Made by a program: the position numbers and the translations under genes. The notes beneath the pieces are model-generated. The model saw only the letters and a list, made by a program, of their open reading frames with translations, made no database searches and was not told where the DNA came from. This document shows positions 6,893 to 14,809 of a stretch of DNA of 18,579 nucleotides, in pieces (within the stretch, counting starts at the first letter, position 1; each line of letters opens with the position of its first letter). The DNA comes from Gammaproteobacteria bacterium (lineage in GTDB: Bacteria > Pseudomonadota > Gammaproteobacteria > Granulosicoccales > Granulosicoccaceae), in NCBI GenBank assembly GCA_003511825.1, contig DOIU01000126.1, positions 1-18,579 on the forward strand. The letters run 5' to 3'.

Positions 6893-8299
6893 TCACTGCA
6901 GAGCATCCAGACGTGTGTAGGCACGCTGGATTGCCAGTGAGACTTGGCTTGGAGCCGTGCCACCAAGGTGGTTTCGGCTAGCGACAGATCCTTCGAGCGT
7001 CAGAAAATCAAAGACGTCGTCACCGATTTTATCGCTAAATGCCTGTAGTTCCTCAAGAGGGATTTCGCTCAAATCCCGCTCTGTGTCCACGCCCAATTTC
7101 ACCGCCTTACCCACCACTTCATGGGCATCACGGAACGCCACCCCTTTGCGCACCAGATAGTCTGCCAGGTCTGTCGCGGTCGAGAAGCCTTTGAACGCAG
7201 CGTCACGCATATTCTGCGCCTTGATCTCAATCGCTGGCATCATATCGGCGAAAGCACGCAAACTGCCCAGCAAGGTGTCTACTGTATCAAAGAGCGGTTC
7301 TTTGTCCTCTTGATTGTCTTTGTTGTAGGCCAGCGGCTGTGACTTCATGAGTGTCAGCAGGCTAATGACATGCCCGTTGACGCGTCCGGTTTTGCCGCGC
7401 ACAAGTTCGGGCACGTCAGGATTTTTCTTTTGCGGCATGATGGACGAACCGGTACAGAAGCGATCGGGCAGGCTGATAAAGTCAAACTGTGCCGATGACC
7501 ACAGAACGAGTTCTTCGGAGATGCGCGACAAATGGGTCATCAGAATCGCACCAGCGGCACAAAACTCAATGGAGAAGTCCCGATCACTGACAGCGTCGAG
7601 GGAATTTTCGGCCGGAGACGCAAACTGCAGCAGTTCACAAGTGAGTTGGCGATCAATCGGGTAGCTCGTCCCCGCCAATGCGGCAGCCCCGAGCGGCATC
7701 ACATCCATCCGCGTGGCGCAATCGCGCAAACGTCCGGCGTCGCGCATCATCATCTCAAACCATGCCATCACATGATGCCCGAAGGTGACCGGCTGCGCCG
7801 TCTGCAAATGCGTGAACCCAGGCATGATGGCCTGCGTGTGCCGCGACGCGAGCGTGAGCATGCCACGCATGAGTCGATCCAACTCTGCTTGAATGGCCGA
7901 GATTGCATCGCGCATGTACAGACGGATGTCCGTGGCGACCTGGTCGTTGCGTGATCGCCCCGTGTGCAGACGTTTGCCGGCGTCACCGATCTTCTCGGTC
8001 AGACGCGCTTCGATGTTCATGTGCACATCTTCCAGGGCGATTGACCAGACAAACTCGCCGTTAGCAATCTCTTGTTCGATGTCATCGAGCCCACCGAGAA
8101 TGGCGTCTAGATCAGACTCGCTGAGCACACCGACTTTATGCAACATCTTGGCGTGTGCGCGAGACCCCATTATATCTTGGCGATAGAAGCGCCGATCAAA
8201 ATCGCTGGATGCGGTGAATGCTTGCACGAAGGCGTCTGTACTCTCACTGAAGCGCCCTCCCCACTGCTGGTTAGCCTGCGTTTTATCGTCTGTCGCCAT
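6893..8299 (-). CDS. argH: Argininosuccinate lyase
   Basis: Last enzyme of arginine synthesis: cleaves argininosuccinate to arginine and fumarate, cytoplasmic homotetramer of the fumarase/aspartase superfamily. The 468-residue length is normal. Signatures seen: HTGRSRND (112-119), GFTHLQTAQP (161-170, with the conserved His164), and the superfamily signature GSSIMPQKKNP (284-294) in the mobile loop carrying the catalytic serine. The ATG at 8299 is preceded by CAGGAAT about eight bases upstream, a fair ribosome binding site. Its placement back to back with hemC, separated here by one gene, recalls Pseudomonas and relatives. No ArgR-type site was recognised. The 3' end runs into the structured element described at 6779-6877. 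Confidence 0.97.
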   Translation of the reverse strand: MATDDKTQANQQWGGRFSESTDAFVQAFTASSDFDRRFYRQDIMGSRAHAKMLHKVGVLSESDLDAILGGLDDIEQEIANGEFVWSIALEDVHMNIEARLTEKIGDAGKRLHTGRSRNDQVATDIRLYMRDAISAIQAELDRLMRGMLTLASRHTQAIMPGFTHLQTAQPVTFGHHVMAWFEMMMRDAGRLRDCATRMDVMPLGAAALAGTSYPIDRQLTCELLQFASPAENSLDAVSDRDFSIEFCAAGAILMTHLSRISEELVLWSSAQFDFISLPDRFCTGSSIMPQKKNPDVPELVRGKTGRVNGHVISLLTLMKSQPLAYNKDNQEDKEPLFDTVDTLLGSLRAFADMMPAIEIKAQNMRDAAFKGFSTATDLADYLVRKGVAFRDAHEVVGKAVKLGVDTERDLSEIPLEELQAFSDKIGDDVFDFLTLEGSVASRNHLGGTAPSQVSLAIQRAYTRLDALQ

Positions 8300-8320
8300 C
8301 GGGCAATTCCTGTCACACCT

Positions 8321-8367
8321 GAGTAAACCGTTAATGATACCAGCTCGCGGCCAGCTTGGGTTTACTC
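8321..8367. other. Nine-base perfect inverted repeat between argH and the thioredoxin-like gene
   Basis: GAGTAAACC (8321-8329) and GGTTTACTC (8359-8367) are exact inverted copies separated by 29 bases. The separating stretch holds a direct repeat of CCAGCT (8340-8345 and 8351-8356). The right arm includes the stop codon of the thioredoxin-like gene, and the left arm is about 22 bases before the argH start. It may be a terminator-like structure for the upstream gene, an attenuator-type leader for argH, or an operator. Confidence 0.45.
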
Positions 8368-8877
8368 TGGCTGCGTCGGCGGCGATGCCGCAATCGAGGC
8401 GCGCGCCTGATGAATATGACGGTCCAAATACTGCGCATAGAAATCGATCAATGGCACGCCGGTCATACGCGGCGCGATCTCTCGGCCCTCCGCGTCGAGG
8501 AATAACACAGTCGGGGTTAAGCTGACCCGATATCGATCGGCAAAGTCCTCACGAGTCACAATGGCGCCACTGAAATCTCGCAGCAAGCGGGTACCGTCAA
8601 TGCTGATCTTGCGCAACACGATGGTCTCTCGATAATCACCGCTGAGGATCATCGGTTCAAAGACCTCGTCTTCAATCTGTTCGCAATAGGTGCAGTATTC
8701 GGCAGCAAACTCCAGCACCATCGGTGCGCGCTGGCGCACCATGTGACGGGCGTCCAAGCGCAGATCGTCAGCTTCTTGCACGCGGGTACGAATACCGTCA
8801 GCCAATAACGGTGCGCTAAACAGACCTAGGGCCCATGCGCATAAAATGAGGAAAGTGGGAAGGCCGGTTCTGATCAT
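8362..8877 (-). CDS. Exported thioredoxin-fold protein (CxxC), SoxW/DsbD-C-like
   Basis: A 171-residue protein with a signal peptide (Arg3, hydrophobic 5-22, likely cleavage near ADG at 26-28) and one thioredoxin-like domain. The active site is CTYC (Cys62, Cys65) after the strand MVLEFAAEY, and the cis-proline loop reads SLTPTVLFLDAEGREI (Pro122 in the cis-proline position). This fits periplasmic thiol-disulfide proteins of the thioredoxin-2/SoxW-like type. It is expected to reduce or oxidise a periplasmic partner, which is unknown. It reads away from hemC with an 80-base gap, and its start overlaps the candidate hemC -35. It may share a transcript with argH, 62 bases downstream. No clear Shine-Dalgarno precedes the ATG, but the signal peptide begins directly at it, supporting the start. 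A specific role in cytochrome c maturation is only suggested by its position next to heme genes. Confidence 0.78.
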   Translation of the reverse strand: MIRTGLPTFLILCAWALGLFSAPLLADGIRTRVQEADDLRLDARHMVRQRAPMVLEFAAEYCTYCEQIEDEVFEPMILSGDYRETIVLRKISIDGTRLLRDFSGAIVTREDFADRYRVSLTPTVLFLDAEGREIAPRMTGVPLIDFYAQYLDRHIHQARASIAASPPTQPE

Positions 8878-8907
8878 TGACTTGTTCTGGGTAGCTCACG
8901 GTATGAT
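8877..8907 (+). promoter_or_regulatory. Candidate promoter of the hemCDXY operon
   Basis: TTGACT (8877-8882) and TATGAT (8902-8907) match the sigma-70 boxes at 5/6 each, though the 19-base spacer is longer than ideal. The -10 ends 50 bases before the hemC ATG. The -35 touches the start codon of the divergent thioredoxin-like gene, so the two promoters would lie very close together. Confidence 0.4.
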
Positions 8908-8957
8908 GCGCCATTCCGACGCCTTGGCGCGTCGCTCATGTTGCACCGTTAAAACCT

Positions 8958-9878
8958 ATGACCAACACCTTGCGTATCGCGACTCGTAAAAGCCCACTGG
9001 CACTGTGGCAGGCCCACACGGTGAGGGATCGCCTGCTTCAGTCACACCCCGGCTTACAGATTGAGGTGGTCAAGATGTCAACCAAGGGCGATCAATTACT
9101 CGACAGCCCGTTGGCCAAAATAGGCGGCAAGGGGCTGTTTGTCAAAGAATTGGAAGTCGGCATGCTTGAGGGGCGCGCAGATATCGCCGTGCACTCCATG
9201 AAAGACGTGCCGGTGGATTTCCCGCCGGGCTTATCATTGCCTGTGATTTTGCCGCGTGAAAACCCGTTTGATGCCCTGGTCTCTACACGCTATGAATCGC
9301 TTGAAGCCCTGCCGCAAGGCGCTCGCGTCGGCTCATGCAGCTTGCGACGCCAGTGCCAGCTGCGCGCGATACGACCGGATCTTGAATTCATCGATCTGCG
9401 CGGCAATGTCAACACCCGTCTGGCAAAACTCGATGCCGGTGATTTCGATGCCATCATTCTCGCGGCAGCGGGCCTTATCCGACTCGGGCTGCCAGAGCGC
9501 ATTCGCCAGCAACTGTCGCCCAGCCAGAGCTTGCCCGCCATCGGCCAGGGCGCCATTGGCATTGAATGTCGCACAGACGACCAAACCACGCGAGACCTGA
9601 TTCAGGTGCTTCACGACCCCGATACCGCGACCCGAGTGACTGCGGAGCGGGCCATGAATGCACGCCTGAACGGCGGCTGCCAAGTCCCAATCGCCGGCTA
9701 TGCGGAACTCGACGGCGGTCGGCTTGCCATGCGCGGCTTGGTGGGGGATGTCAGCGGCTCCCGCCTGTTGCGCAGTAGCCATGAAGCGCCCGCGGCTGAT
9801 GCCGCAGATATCGGGCAGCATATCGCGGAAGACCTCCTCTCCCAAGGCGCAGCCGAGCTTCTCGATGTCTTGCGCTGA
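8958..9878 (+). CDS. hemC: Hydroxymethylbilane synthase (porphobilinogen deaminase)
   Basis: Polymerises four porphobilinogen molecules to hydroxymethylbilane in the cytoplasm, on the way to heme and siroheme. The 306-residue length is normal. Visible landmarks: RIATRKSPLALWQA (6-19), the substrate-binding HSMKDVP with catalytic Asp83, VGSCSLRRQCQL (124-135), LRGNVNTRL (147-155), AIGQGAIGIECR (194-205), and LNGGCQVPIAGYA, whose Cys241 carries the dipyrromethane cofactor. All key residues are present. It is the first gene of a four-gene run with hemD, hemX and hemY. Ribosome binding site is weak. Confidence 0.97.
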   Translation: MTNTLRIATRKSPLALWQAHTVRDRLLQSHPGLQIEVVKMSTKGDQLLDSPLAKIGGKGLFVKELEVGMLEGRADIAVHSMKDVPVDFPPGLSLPVILPRENPFDALVSTRYESLEALPQGARVGSCSLRRQCQLRAIRPDLEFIDLRGNVNTRLAKLDAGDFDAIILAAAGLIRLGLPERIRQQLSPSQSLPAIGQGAIGIECRTDDQTTRDLIQVLHDPDTATRVTAERAMNARLNGGCQVPIAGYAELDGGRLAMRGLVGDVSGSRLLRSSHEAPAADAADIGQHIAEDLLSQGAAELLDVLR

Positions 9879-9896
9879 ATCCACACCGCCTCGCTT

Positions 9897-10691
9897 GTGG
9901 TCTCATTAAAAGACCTGCGAGTGCTCGTGACGCGGCCTAGCCATCAGCAGGGTCCGTTTACATTGATGTTGGAAGCAGCTGGGGCAATACCCATCGCCTT
10001 TCCACTGCTTGAGATCCAGCCAAACGCTAATCCCAGCGCTGCGACCACTCAACTCCAAGCGGCGAAACAGGCCGACTCTGTGATTTTCGTCAGCCCGAAT
10101 GCCGTCCAATTCGCGCATAATCTGCAACCATTGCCGTGGCCGCGATCAACTCGCACGCGTATCGCTGCCATAGGCACAGCCACCGCAAACGCCCTGCATG
10201 ATCTGGGTGAGTGCGTCGATGTGATGCCCAGCCAAGATGCGTCCAGTAGCGAGGGTTTACTCGCCTTGAGCGCGTTTCGCGCGGTCGCGGGCAAGCACAT
10301 CAGCATCGTCTGTGGGGACAGAGGAAGACAAGCGTTGGCTCATACACTGATCGATCGGGGAGCCTCAGTGACACAGGTGGAGGTCTACCGCTCACGCACG
10401 CCCGAATACGATAGCAAGCAACAATTCGTGATATTTGGTGAAAAAAAACCTCAGGTCATTTGTATTACCAGCAATCAAGGTATACTAAACCTCGTTCGTA
10501 TCATGGATGATCGCTTCAAAAGCCAGGTAACCGCCCTTCCGTTGATTGTAAACAGCGGCCGATGCAGTAAACTGGCTCGCGAGCTGGGATTTTCAGGGAC
10601 CATTACCGTCGCCCACCAACCGGGAGATCAGGGCCAGTTGGAAGGCATACAGCGGTGGCTCGCCACCAGCAACTTCAATCAGTCAGAATGA
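9897..10691 (+). CDS. hemD: Uroporphyrinogen-III synthase
   Basis: Closes hydroxymethylbilane with inversion of ring D to uroporphyrinogen III. The family is weakly conserved, but the two-lobed pattern is visible in the 264 residues: RVLVTRPSHQQ near the N-terminus, the LEAAGAIPIAFPLLEIQP segment, DSVIFVSPNAVQFA, a mid-protein IAAIGTATANAL, and EGLLAL before the second lobe (KHISIVCGDRGRQAL). The start is a GTG at 9897, 18 bases after hemC, because no ATG stands in a suitable position and the conserved LVTRP follows closely. No clear Shine-Dalgarno is seen, in keeping with coupling to hemC. Position between hemC and hemX supports the call. Confidence 0.92.
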   Translation: MVSLKDLRVLVTRPSHQQGPFTLMLEAAGAIPIAFPLLEIQPNANPSAATTQLQAAKQADSVIFVSPNAVQFAHNLQPLPWPRSTRTRIAAIGTATANALHDLGECVDVMPSQDASSSEGLLALSAFRAVAGKHISIVCGDRGRQALAHTLIDRGASVTQVEVYRSRTPEYDSKQQFVIFGEKKPQVICITSNQGILNLVRIMDDRFKSQVTALPLIVNSGRCSKLARELGFSGTITVAHQPGDQGQLEGIQRWLATSNFNQSE

Positions 10692-10695
10692 GACC

Positions 10696-11967
10696 ATGAA
10701 AGACAAACGGCAAACAAGCACCCCCTCGAAAGCCGAAGACACCCCCGCCAGTGGTAATACAAGCACTCGCAAAGGGGGAGGCGTTATCAGCGGATTGGCA
10801 CTGGTCATCGCGCTGGGCGCCTGCGCCGTCTCGGCCTATTTGTTCACTGAGTTGCAAAAATTCCGCGCCCAGACCAACAGCATGGTGGAAGACAGCACCT
10901 CTGCATTGAAATCTGGCGTTGACTCCGACATCGAGTCAGTCAAGACTGAAATCTCCGGCTTAAGTTCTCAGCTGGGCTCTGTGTCTGATGATTTCACGGG
11001 CAAGCTGTCGAAGATGGGCACAGACCTCGATACCAAGACCCAAGACGCCTTTACTGAGCTTGCAAACTCCACCGCCGCTGCCGTTCAGGAGTTAACCAGC
11101 AAAACCGAATCGGAAATCACCTCGCTTGCCAATGCCTCCGCCGAGCAACGCGGCACCTTGCAAACAGAACTCGAAACGGCAATGAGCACCCGCTTCGAAA
11201 ATGTGCAGCAGTCTCTGGCAACACTCAGAGATGATCTCCACAAAACCCGCGATATCGCAACACGAGGACAGCGTGATTGGATGCTCGCTGAAATCAACTA
11301 CTTGCTGCGAACCGGTGGCCATCGCGTGCGCTTGGCCGGCGACGTCAAGTCCGCCGTGCTCGCACTGCGCGCAGCCTCTGATCGCTTGCATGAGTTGGGT
11401 GACACACGCTACTCCCCTGTACGCGACCAGATCGCCGAAGAGGTTGCCGAACTGCGCCAAGTGGGCGACCCCGATATCGAAGGTGTCGCGTTTGAAATTG
11501 AGAAACTCAGCAAGCGCGCCGATGCCCTGCCACTGCCACCCTCCGCTGTTGAGAAGGCCATGGAGGTCGCCAAAGAAGACCCGAGCGAGGTGGATACGCG
11601 CGCAGTCGCTGATCAGCTCATCGAGTCTTTGAAAAATCTGGTGAAGGTGGAGAACTCCGATGGCACGCCTCGCATTCGCCCAGGGAAACCCACCAAAGAG
11701 CAACTGTCCGCCAGCGAAGTCTTGCGTCTGAATTTACAAGCCGCACGACTCTCAGCCTTACGCCGCGATCAAGAGACGTTCATCCTGCATATGGAAAGTG
11801 CAGAAAACTATGTGCGCGAAAAGTATCACCAAGACGATGACGTTACGCGTGCCTACTTGGAAGACTTAGCCGTCCTCAAAGCCCAACCGATCGTTCCATC
11901 GGTCAGCAAACTCGGCCAAGCCTTGATTCTTTTTAACGAAATTCACTCAAAAAGGGGCGAGACCTAA
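10696..11967 (+). CDS. hemX: HemX, membrane-anchored protein of the heme operon
   Basis: A 423-residue protein with a short cytoplasmic, Ser/Thr/Lys-rich lead (1-28), one transmembrane helix (about 30-50), a long heptad-like, Ser/Thr/Glu-rich region (about 55-190) likely to be coiled coil, and the conserved HemX core from about 190 (QRDWMLAEINYLLRTGGHRVRLAGDVKSA through LRAASDRL). Databases often label it uroporphyrinogen-III C-methyltransferase, but no SAM-binding tetrapyrrole methylase domain is visible, so that label should not be used. It starts four bases after hemD and abuts hemY. The family is thought to organise or regulate late heme steps at the membrane; its molecular role is not settled. 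Confidence 0.9.
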   Translation: MKDKRQTSTPSKAEDTPASGNTSTRKGGGVISGLALVIALGACAVSAYLFTELQKFRAQTNSMVEDSTSALKSGVDSDIESVKTEISGLSSQLGSVSDDFTGKLSKMGTDLDTKTQDAFTELANSTAAAVQELTSKTESEITSLANASAEQRGTLQTELETAMSTRFENVQQSLATLRDDLHKTRDIATRGQRDWMLAEINYLLRTGGHRVRLAGDVKSAVLALRAASDRLHELGDTRYSPVRDQIAEEVAELRQVGDPDIEGVAFEIEKLSKRADALPLPPSAVEKAMEVAKEDPSEVDTRAVADQLIESLKNLVKVENSDGTPRIRPGKPTKEQLSASEVLRLNLQAARLSALRRDQETFILHMESAENYVREKYHQDDDVTRAYLEDLAVLKAQPIVPSVSKLGQALILFNEIHSKRGET

Positions 11968-13236
11968 ATGAAAACCCTCGTCGTATCACTGGTACTGATC
12001 GCAGTTGCCATCGCAAGCGCATTTTTTATCCACAACGATCCAGGGCAAGTCATCATTGATTTCCAAGGGGTCAATTATGAAACCACTCTCGGGCTGTTTC
12101 TGGCGGGTCTTGCCGTCGCATTTATCGGGTTTTACATCCTGTTGCGACTGTTCCTCAGCCTGATCAACGCCCCCAAAGCGCTCGCGCGGCGCGGATCACT
12201 GGGCCGTGAACGCAAAGCACACGAATCACTGGGTGCAGGCCTCGTCAAGTTCAATGAAGGCAATTATGAGAACGCAGAAGTCACCGTGCTGAATCAACTG
12301 TCGACGAACAAAACCTGTGATGCCGCAAGCTACATCATCGCGGCGCGCGCCGCCGCTGAACGCAAACAATATGATCGCAGCAGTAACTTGCTCAACAAAG
12401 CCCGCGCATGCTCCGTTGAGAGTGAGATCGCTGCCAATGTTGCCGAGGCAGAGATGCTGCTCCAACGCCACGAGTATCGCGAAGCCATTAAAGCCCTAGC
12501 GACCGTGCGCAAGAAGGCGCCCGCCAACACGCATGCCATGTTATTACTTGCCAAGGCCTATCGCGGCTCGAAGAACTGGGAAAGCATGCTGGACATCCTG
12601 CGCACAGCACGCCGCAAGCAAGCCGCTTCTAAAGAGGAGTTGCTCACGCTTGAACGCGAGGCGGCACACGCGGGCATTCACGACGCCGCACAGGGCAATG
12701 TCCAGGAAATCTTTGAGCGCCTGCCGAATCATTTGCAAGAGTTGCCCGATGTGATCCATGCCTATGCCACACGGCTGAATGACATGGAGAAAGGCGATGA
12801 CGCAGCACGCGTGGTTGGCAAAGCTTTGAACAACAGTTGGGACGAGGATCTCGCTGCGCTGTACGGTAGCCTCGGGACCGAAGATGCGACTGCGCAATTG
12901 GATCAGGCTGAACGTTGGCACAAAGAAAATGGCGACAGCATGTCATTGCTACTCGCACTCGGGAATTTGTCCTATCGACGCAATCTCTGGGGTAAAGCGA
13001 AGGACTACATTCTCAAGAGTATCGCCATCAAACCCACGCCCAACGCGTTCTTCTCATTGGGTAAGACTCTGGAGGCGATGGACGACAGTGATGGCGCCAT
13101 GGAAGCCTACAAACACGGTTATGCGTTAAACCCTGAAATTGTGATTCCTCAGGCCACCGCAACACCCACCACCCTGGAGAACCCGGCAAAGATTGACGCT
13201 ATCCGCGAAGCAAGCGCCAGTCCATCACCGGCCTAG
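11968..13236 (+). CDS. hemY: HemY, TPR-containing inner-membrane protein of heme metabolism
   Basis: A 422-residue protein with two N-terminal transmembrane helices (about 3-21 and 40-65) flanking a short loop containing the HemY_N pattern DPGQVIIDFQGVNYETT (24-40), then helical repeats of TPR type from about residue 85 (for example LGAGLVKFNEGNYENAE, and near the C-terminus FFSLGKTLEAMDDSDGAMEAYKHGYALNP). It is the gammaproteobacterial HemY, unrelated to the Bacillus protoporphyrinogen oxidase of the same name. The ATG directly follows the hemX stop, with AGGGG at 11953-11957 as ribosome binding site. It is last in the operon and is followed by a strong terminator. Confidence 0.93.
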   Translation: MKTLVVSLVLIAVAIASAFFIHNDPGQVIIDFQGVNYETTLGLFLAGLAVAFIGFYILLRLFLSLINAPKALARRGSLGRERKAHESLGAGLVKFNEGNYENAEVTVLNQLSTNKTCDAASYIIAARAAAERKQYDRSSNLLNKARACSVESEIAANVAEAEMLLQRHEYREAIKALATVRKKAPANTHAMLLLAKAYRGSKNWESMLDILRTARRKQAASKEELLTLEREAAHAGIHDAAQGNVQEIFERLPNHLQELPDVIHAYATRLNDMEKGDDAARVVGKALNNSWDEDLAALYGSLGTEDATAQLDQAERWHKENGDSMSLLLALGNLSYRRNLWGKAKDYILKSIAIKPTPNAFFSLGKTLEAMDDSDGAMEAYKHGYALNPEIVIPQATATPTTLENPAKIDAIREASASPSPA

Positions 13237-13245
13237 GTTGTCGGC

Positions 13246-13263
13246 GCGCTTCGTCTGAAGCGC
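13246..13263. other. Perfect hairpin after hemY
   Basis: GCGCTTC (13246-13252) and GAAGCGC (13257-13263) form a seven-pair perfect stem with a four-base loop (GTCT), nine bases after the hemY stop. It sits just before the intrinsic terminator and could stabilise the hemY transcript end. Confidence 0.55.
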
Positions 13264-13271
13264 CTCTGACT

Positions 13272-13305
13272 AAAAAAAGACTGGCCGACAAGCCAGTCTT
13301 TTTTT
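13272..13305. terminator. Bidirectional intrinsic terminator between hemY and ubiD
   Basis: AAAAAAAGACTGGC (13272-13285) and GCCAGTCTTTTTTT (13292-13305) are perfect inverted copies around a six-base loop (CGACAA). Each strand has a GC-containing stem followed by a run of seven T, so it can end transcription of both the hem operon (plus) and the gyrB-prlC-ubiD side (minus). Confidence 0.95.
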
Positions 13306-13327
13306 GTGCTTCATTGGCGAAAAATCT

Positions 13328-14806
13328 TCACGTCTCTAACGAGGGCAGACCCAACGCTTCCCAGCGCTCATCCACACGCTGACGTACCGAGGGATCCATC
13401 GTGATCGGAGTTCCCCACTCCCGATCCGTTTCACCCGGTAACTTGCTGGTCGCATCCATGCCCATCTTGGACCCCAATCCAGCCACAGGTGAGGCGAAGT
13501 CAAGATAATCTATCGGGGTATTCTCAATTAAGGTCGTGTCTCGGGCGGGATCCATGCGCGTCGTGATTGCCCAAATCACGTCTTGCCAATCACGCGCATT
13601 GACATCATCATCAACCACCACGATAAATTTCGTGTACATGAATTGACGCAGGAACGACCACACGCCCATCATGACGCGCTTGGCATGCCCCGGATACTGT
13701 TTGCGCATGCTCACCACAGCCATACGATACGAGCAACCTTCCGGCGGCAGATAAAAGTCCACAATCTCTGGAAACTGCTTCTGCAAAATCGGCACAAAGA
13801 CTTCGTTGAGCGCGACACCTAAAATTGCCGGCTCGTCGGGTGGCCTACCGGTATAAGTGGAATGGTAAATGGGCTGCTTGCGATGGGTGATTCGCTCGAT
13901 GGTGAACACCGGGAAGGTTTCCACCTCATTGTAGTAACCGGTGTGGTCACCAAAGGGTCCCTCCGGCGCGGTTTCCCCTGGGTAGATAAAGCCTTCGAGG
14001 ACAAACTCTGCCGACGCCGGCACTTGCAACCCCGACAACGTTGATTTTGCAAGCCTGGACCTTTCACCGCGCAACAGTCCCGCAAATGCATGCTCCGAGA
14101 GCGTATCCGGAATCGGCGTGACGGCTCCGAGAATAGTCGCCGGGTCGGCCCCAAGCGCCACACACACTGGGAACGGTTTATCGGGGTCCGCTTGCACCCA
14201 TTCTTGATAATCCAGCGCGCCGCCGCGATGACTGAGCCAGCGCATAATCACCTTGTTACGGCCAATGACCTGCTGGCGATAGATCCCCATATTCGTGCGC
14301 GACTTGTGCGGCCCCTGGGTAAGCACCAACCCCCAAGTAATGAGGGGGGCTGCATCACCCGGCCAACTGGTTTGCACTGGCAGCGCTGACAGATCCACTG
14401 CGTCCGCCTCAATAACGCACGCTTGGCATTCAGGAGAAGAGACGTTTTTGGGTGCCATATCCAGCACCTTTTTGTACACGGGCAGGGTCTTCCAGGCCTC
14501 TTTAAAGCCTTTGGGCGGTTCCGGTTGCTTAAGGAACGCGAGTAGCTCACCCACTTCGCGCAAGGCCGCGACTGACGACTCGCCCATCCCCATCGCGACA
14601 CGCTTGGGGGTGCCGAACAAAGAGCCTAAAAGCGGAATCTGCGATCCACGAGGCGCATGAAACAACACCGCCGGACCACCGGCGCGCAGCAGTCGATCAC
14701 AGATCTCCGTCACCTCCAGATAGGGGTCGACGGGTTCCCGAACATCAATCAACTCGCCTTCTTGGCGAAGTTTATCGATAAACTCGCGTAAATCCCGGTA
14801 CTTCAT
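13328..14806 (-). CDS. ubiD: 4-hydroxy-3-polyprenylbenzoate decarboxylase
   Basis: Prenyl-FMN-dependent decarboxylase of ubiquinone synthesis, 492 residues, close to the E. coli length. Family features: YRDLREFIDKL at the N-terminus, TNMGIYRQQVIGRN (171-184, cofactor/metal-binding region), RWLSHRGG (189-196), PASAEFVLEG (263-272), EGPFGDHTGYY (282-292) with the conserved acidic active-site residues, and TYTGRPPDEP further on. The cofactor-making partner ubiX is not in the window. The ATG at 14806 lies three bases after the prlC stop, so translation is probably coupled. It is last in its transcription unit, facing the terminator. Confidence 0.96.
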   Translation of the reverse strand: MKYRDLREFIDKLRQEGELIDVREPVDPYLEVTEICDRLLRAGGPAVLFHAPRGSQIPLLGSLFGTPKRVAMGMGESSVAALREVGELLAFLKQPEPPKGFKEAWKTLPVYKKVLDMAPKNVSSPECQACVIEADAVDLSALPVQTSWPGDAAPLITWGLVLTQGPHKSRTNMGIYRQQVIGRNKVIMRWLSHRGGALDYQEWVQADPDKPFPVCVALGADPATILGAVTPIPDTLSEHAFAGLLRGERSRLAKSTLSGLQVPASAEFVLEGFIYPGETAPEGPFGDHTGYYNEVETFPVFTIERITHRKQPIYHSTYTGRPPDEPAILGVALNEVFVPILQKQFPEIVDFYLPPEGCSYRMAVVSMRKQYPGHAKRVMMGVWSFLRQFMYTKFIVVVDDDVNARDWQDVIWAITTRMDPARDTTLIENTPIDYLDFASPVAGLGSKMGMDATSKLPGETDREWGTPITMDPSVRQRVDERWEALGLPSLET

Positions 14807-14809
14807 CGC

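Noticed and set aside
7532..7954. 140-codon open frame antisense to argH
   Set aside because: Sits within the strongly conserved lyase gene on the opposite strand and has no recognisable features.
9333..9884. 183-codon open frame antisense to hemC
   Set aside because: It lies wholly over a well-supported hemC with intact catalytic residues, shows no recognisable domain, and is explained by the high G+C codon pattern of the true gene.
11092..11703. 203-codon open frame antisense to hemX
   Set aside because: Overlaps a conserved operon gene completely, no ribosome binding site or domain; a shadow frame.
10696..11967. Annotation of hemX as uroporphyrinogen-III C-methyltransferase
   Set aside because: No SAM-dependent tetrapyrrole methylase domain is visible; the protein is a membrane anchor with a coiled coil and HemX core.
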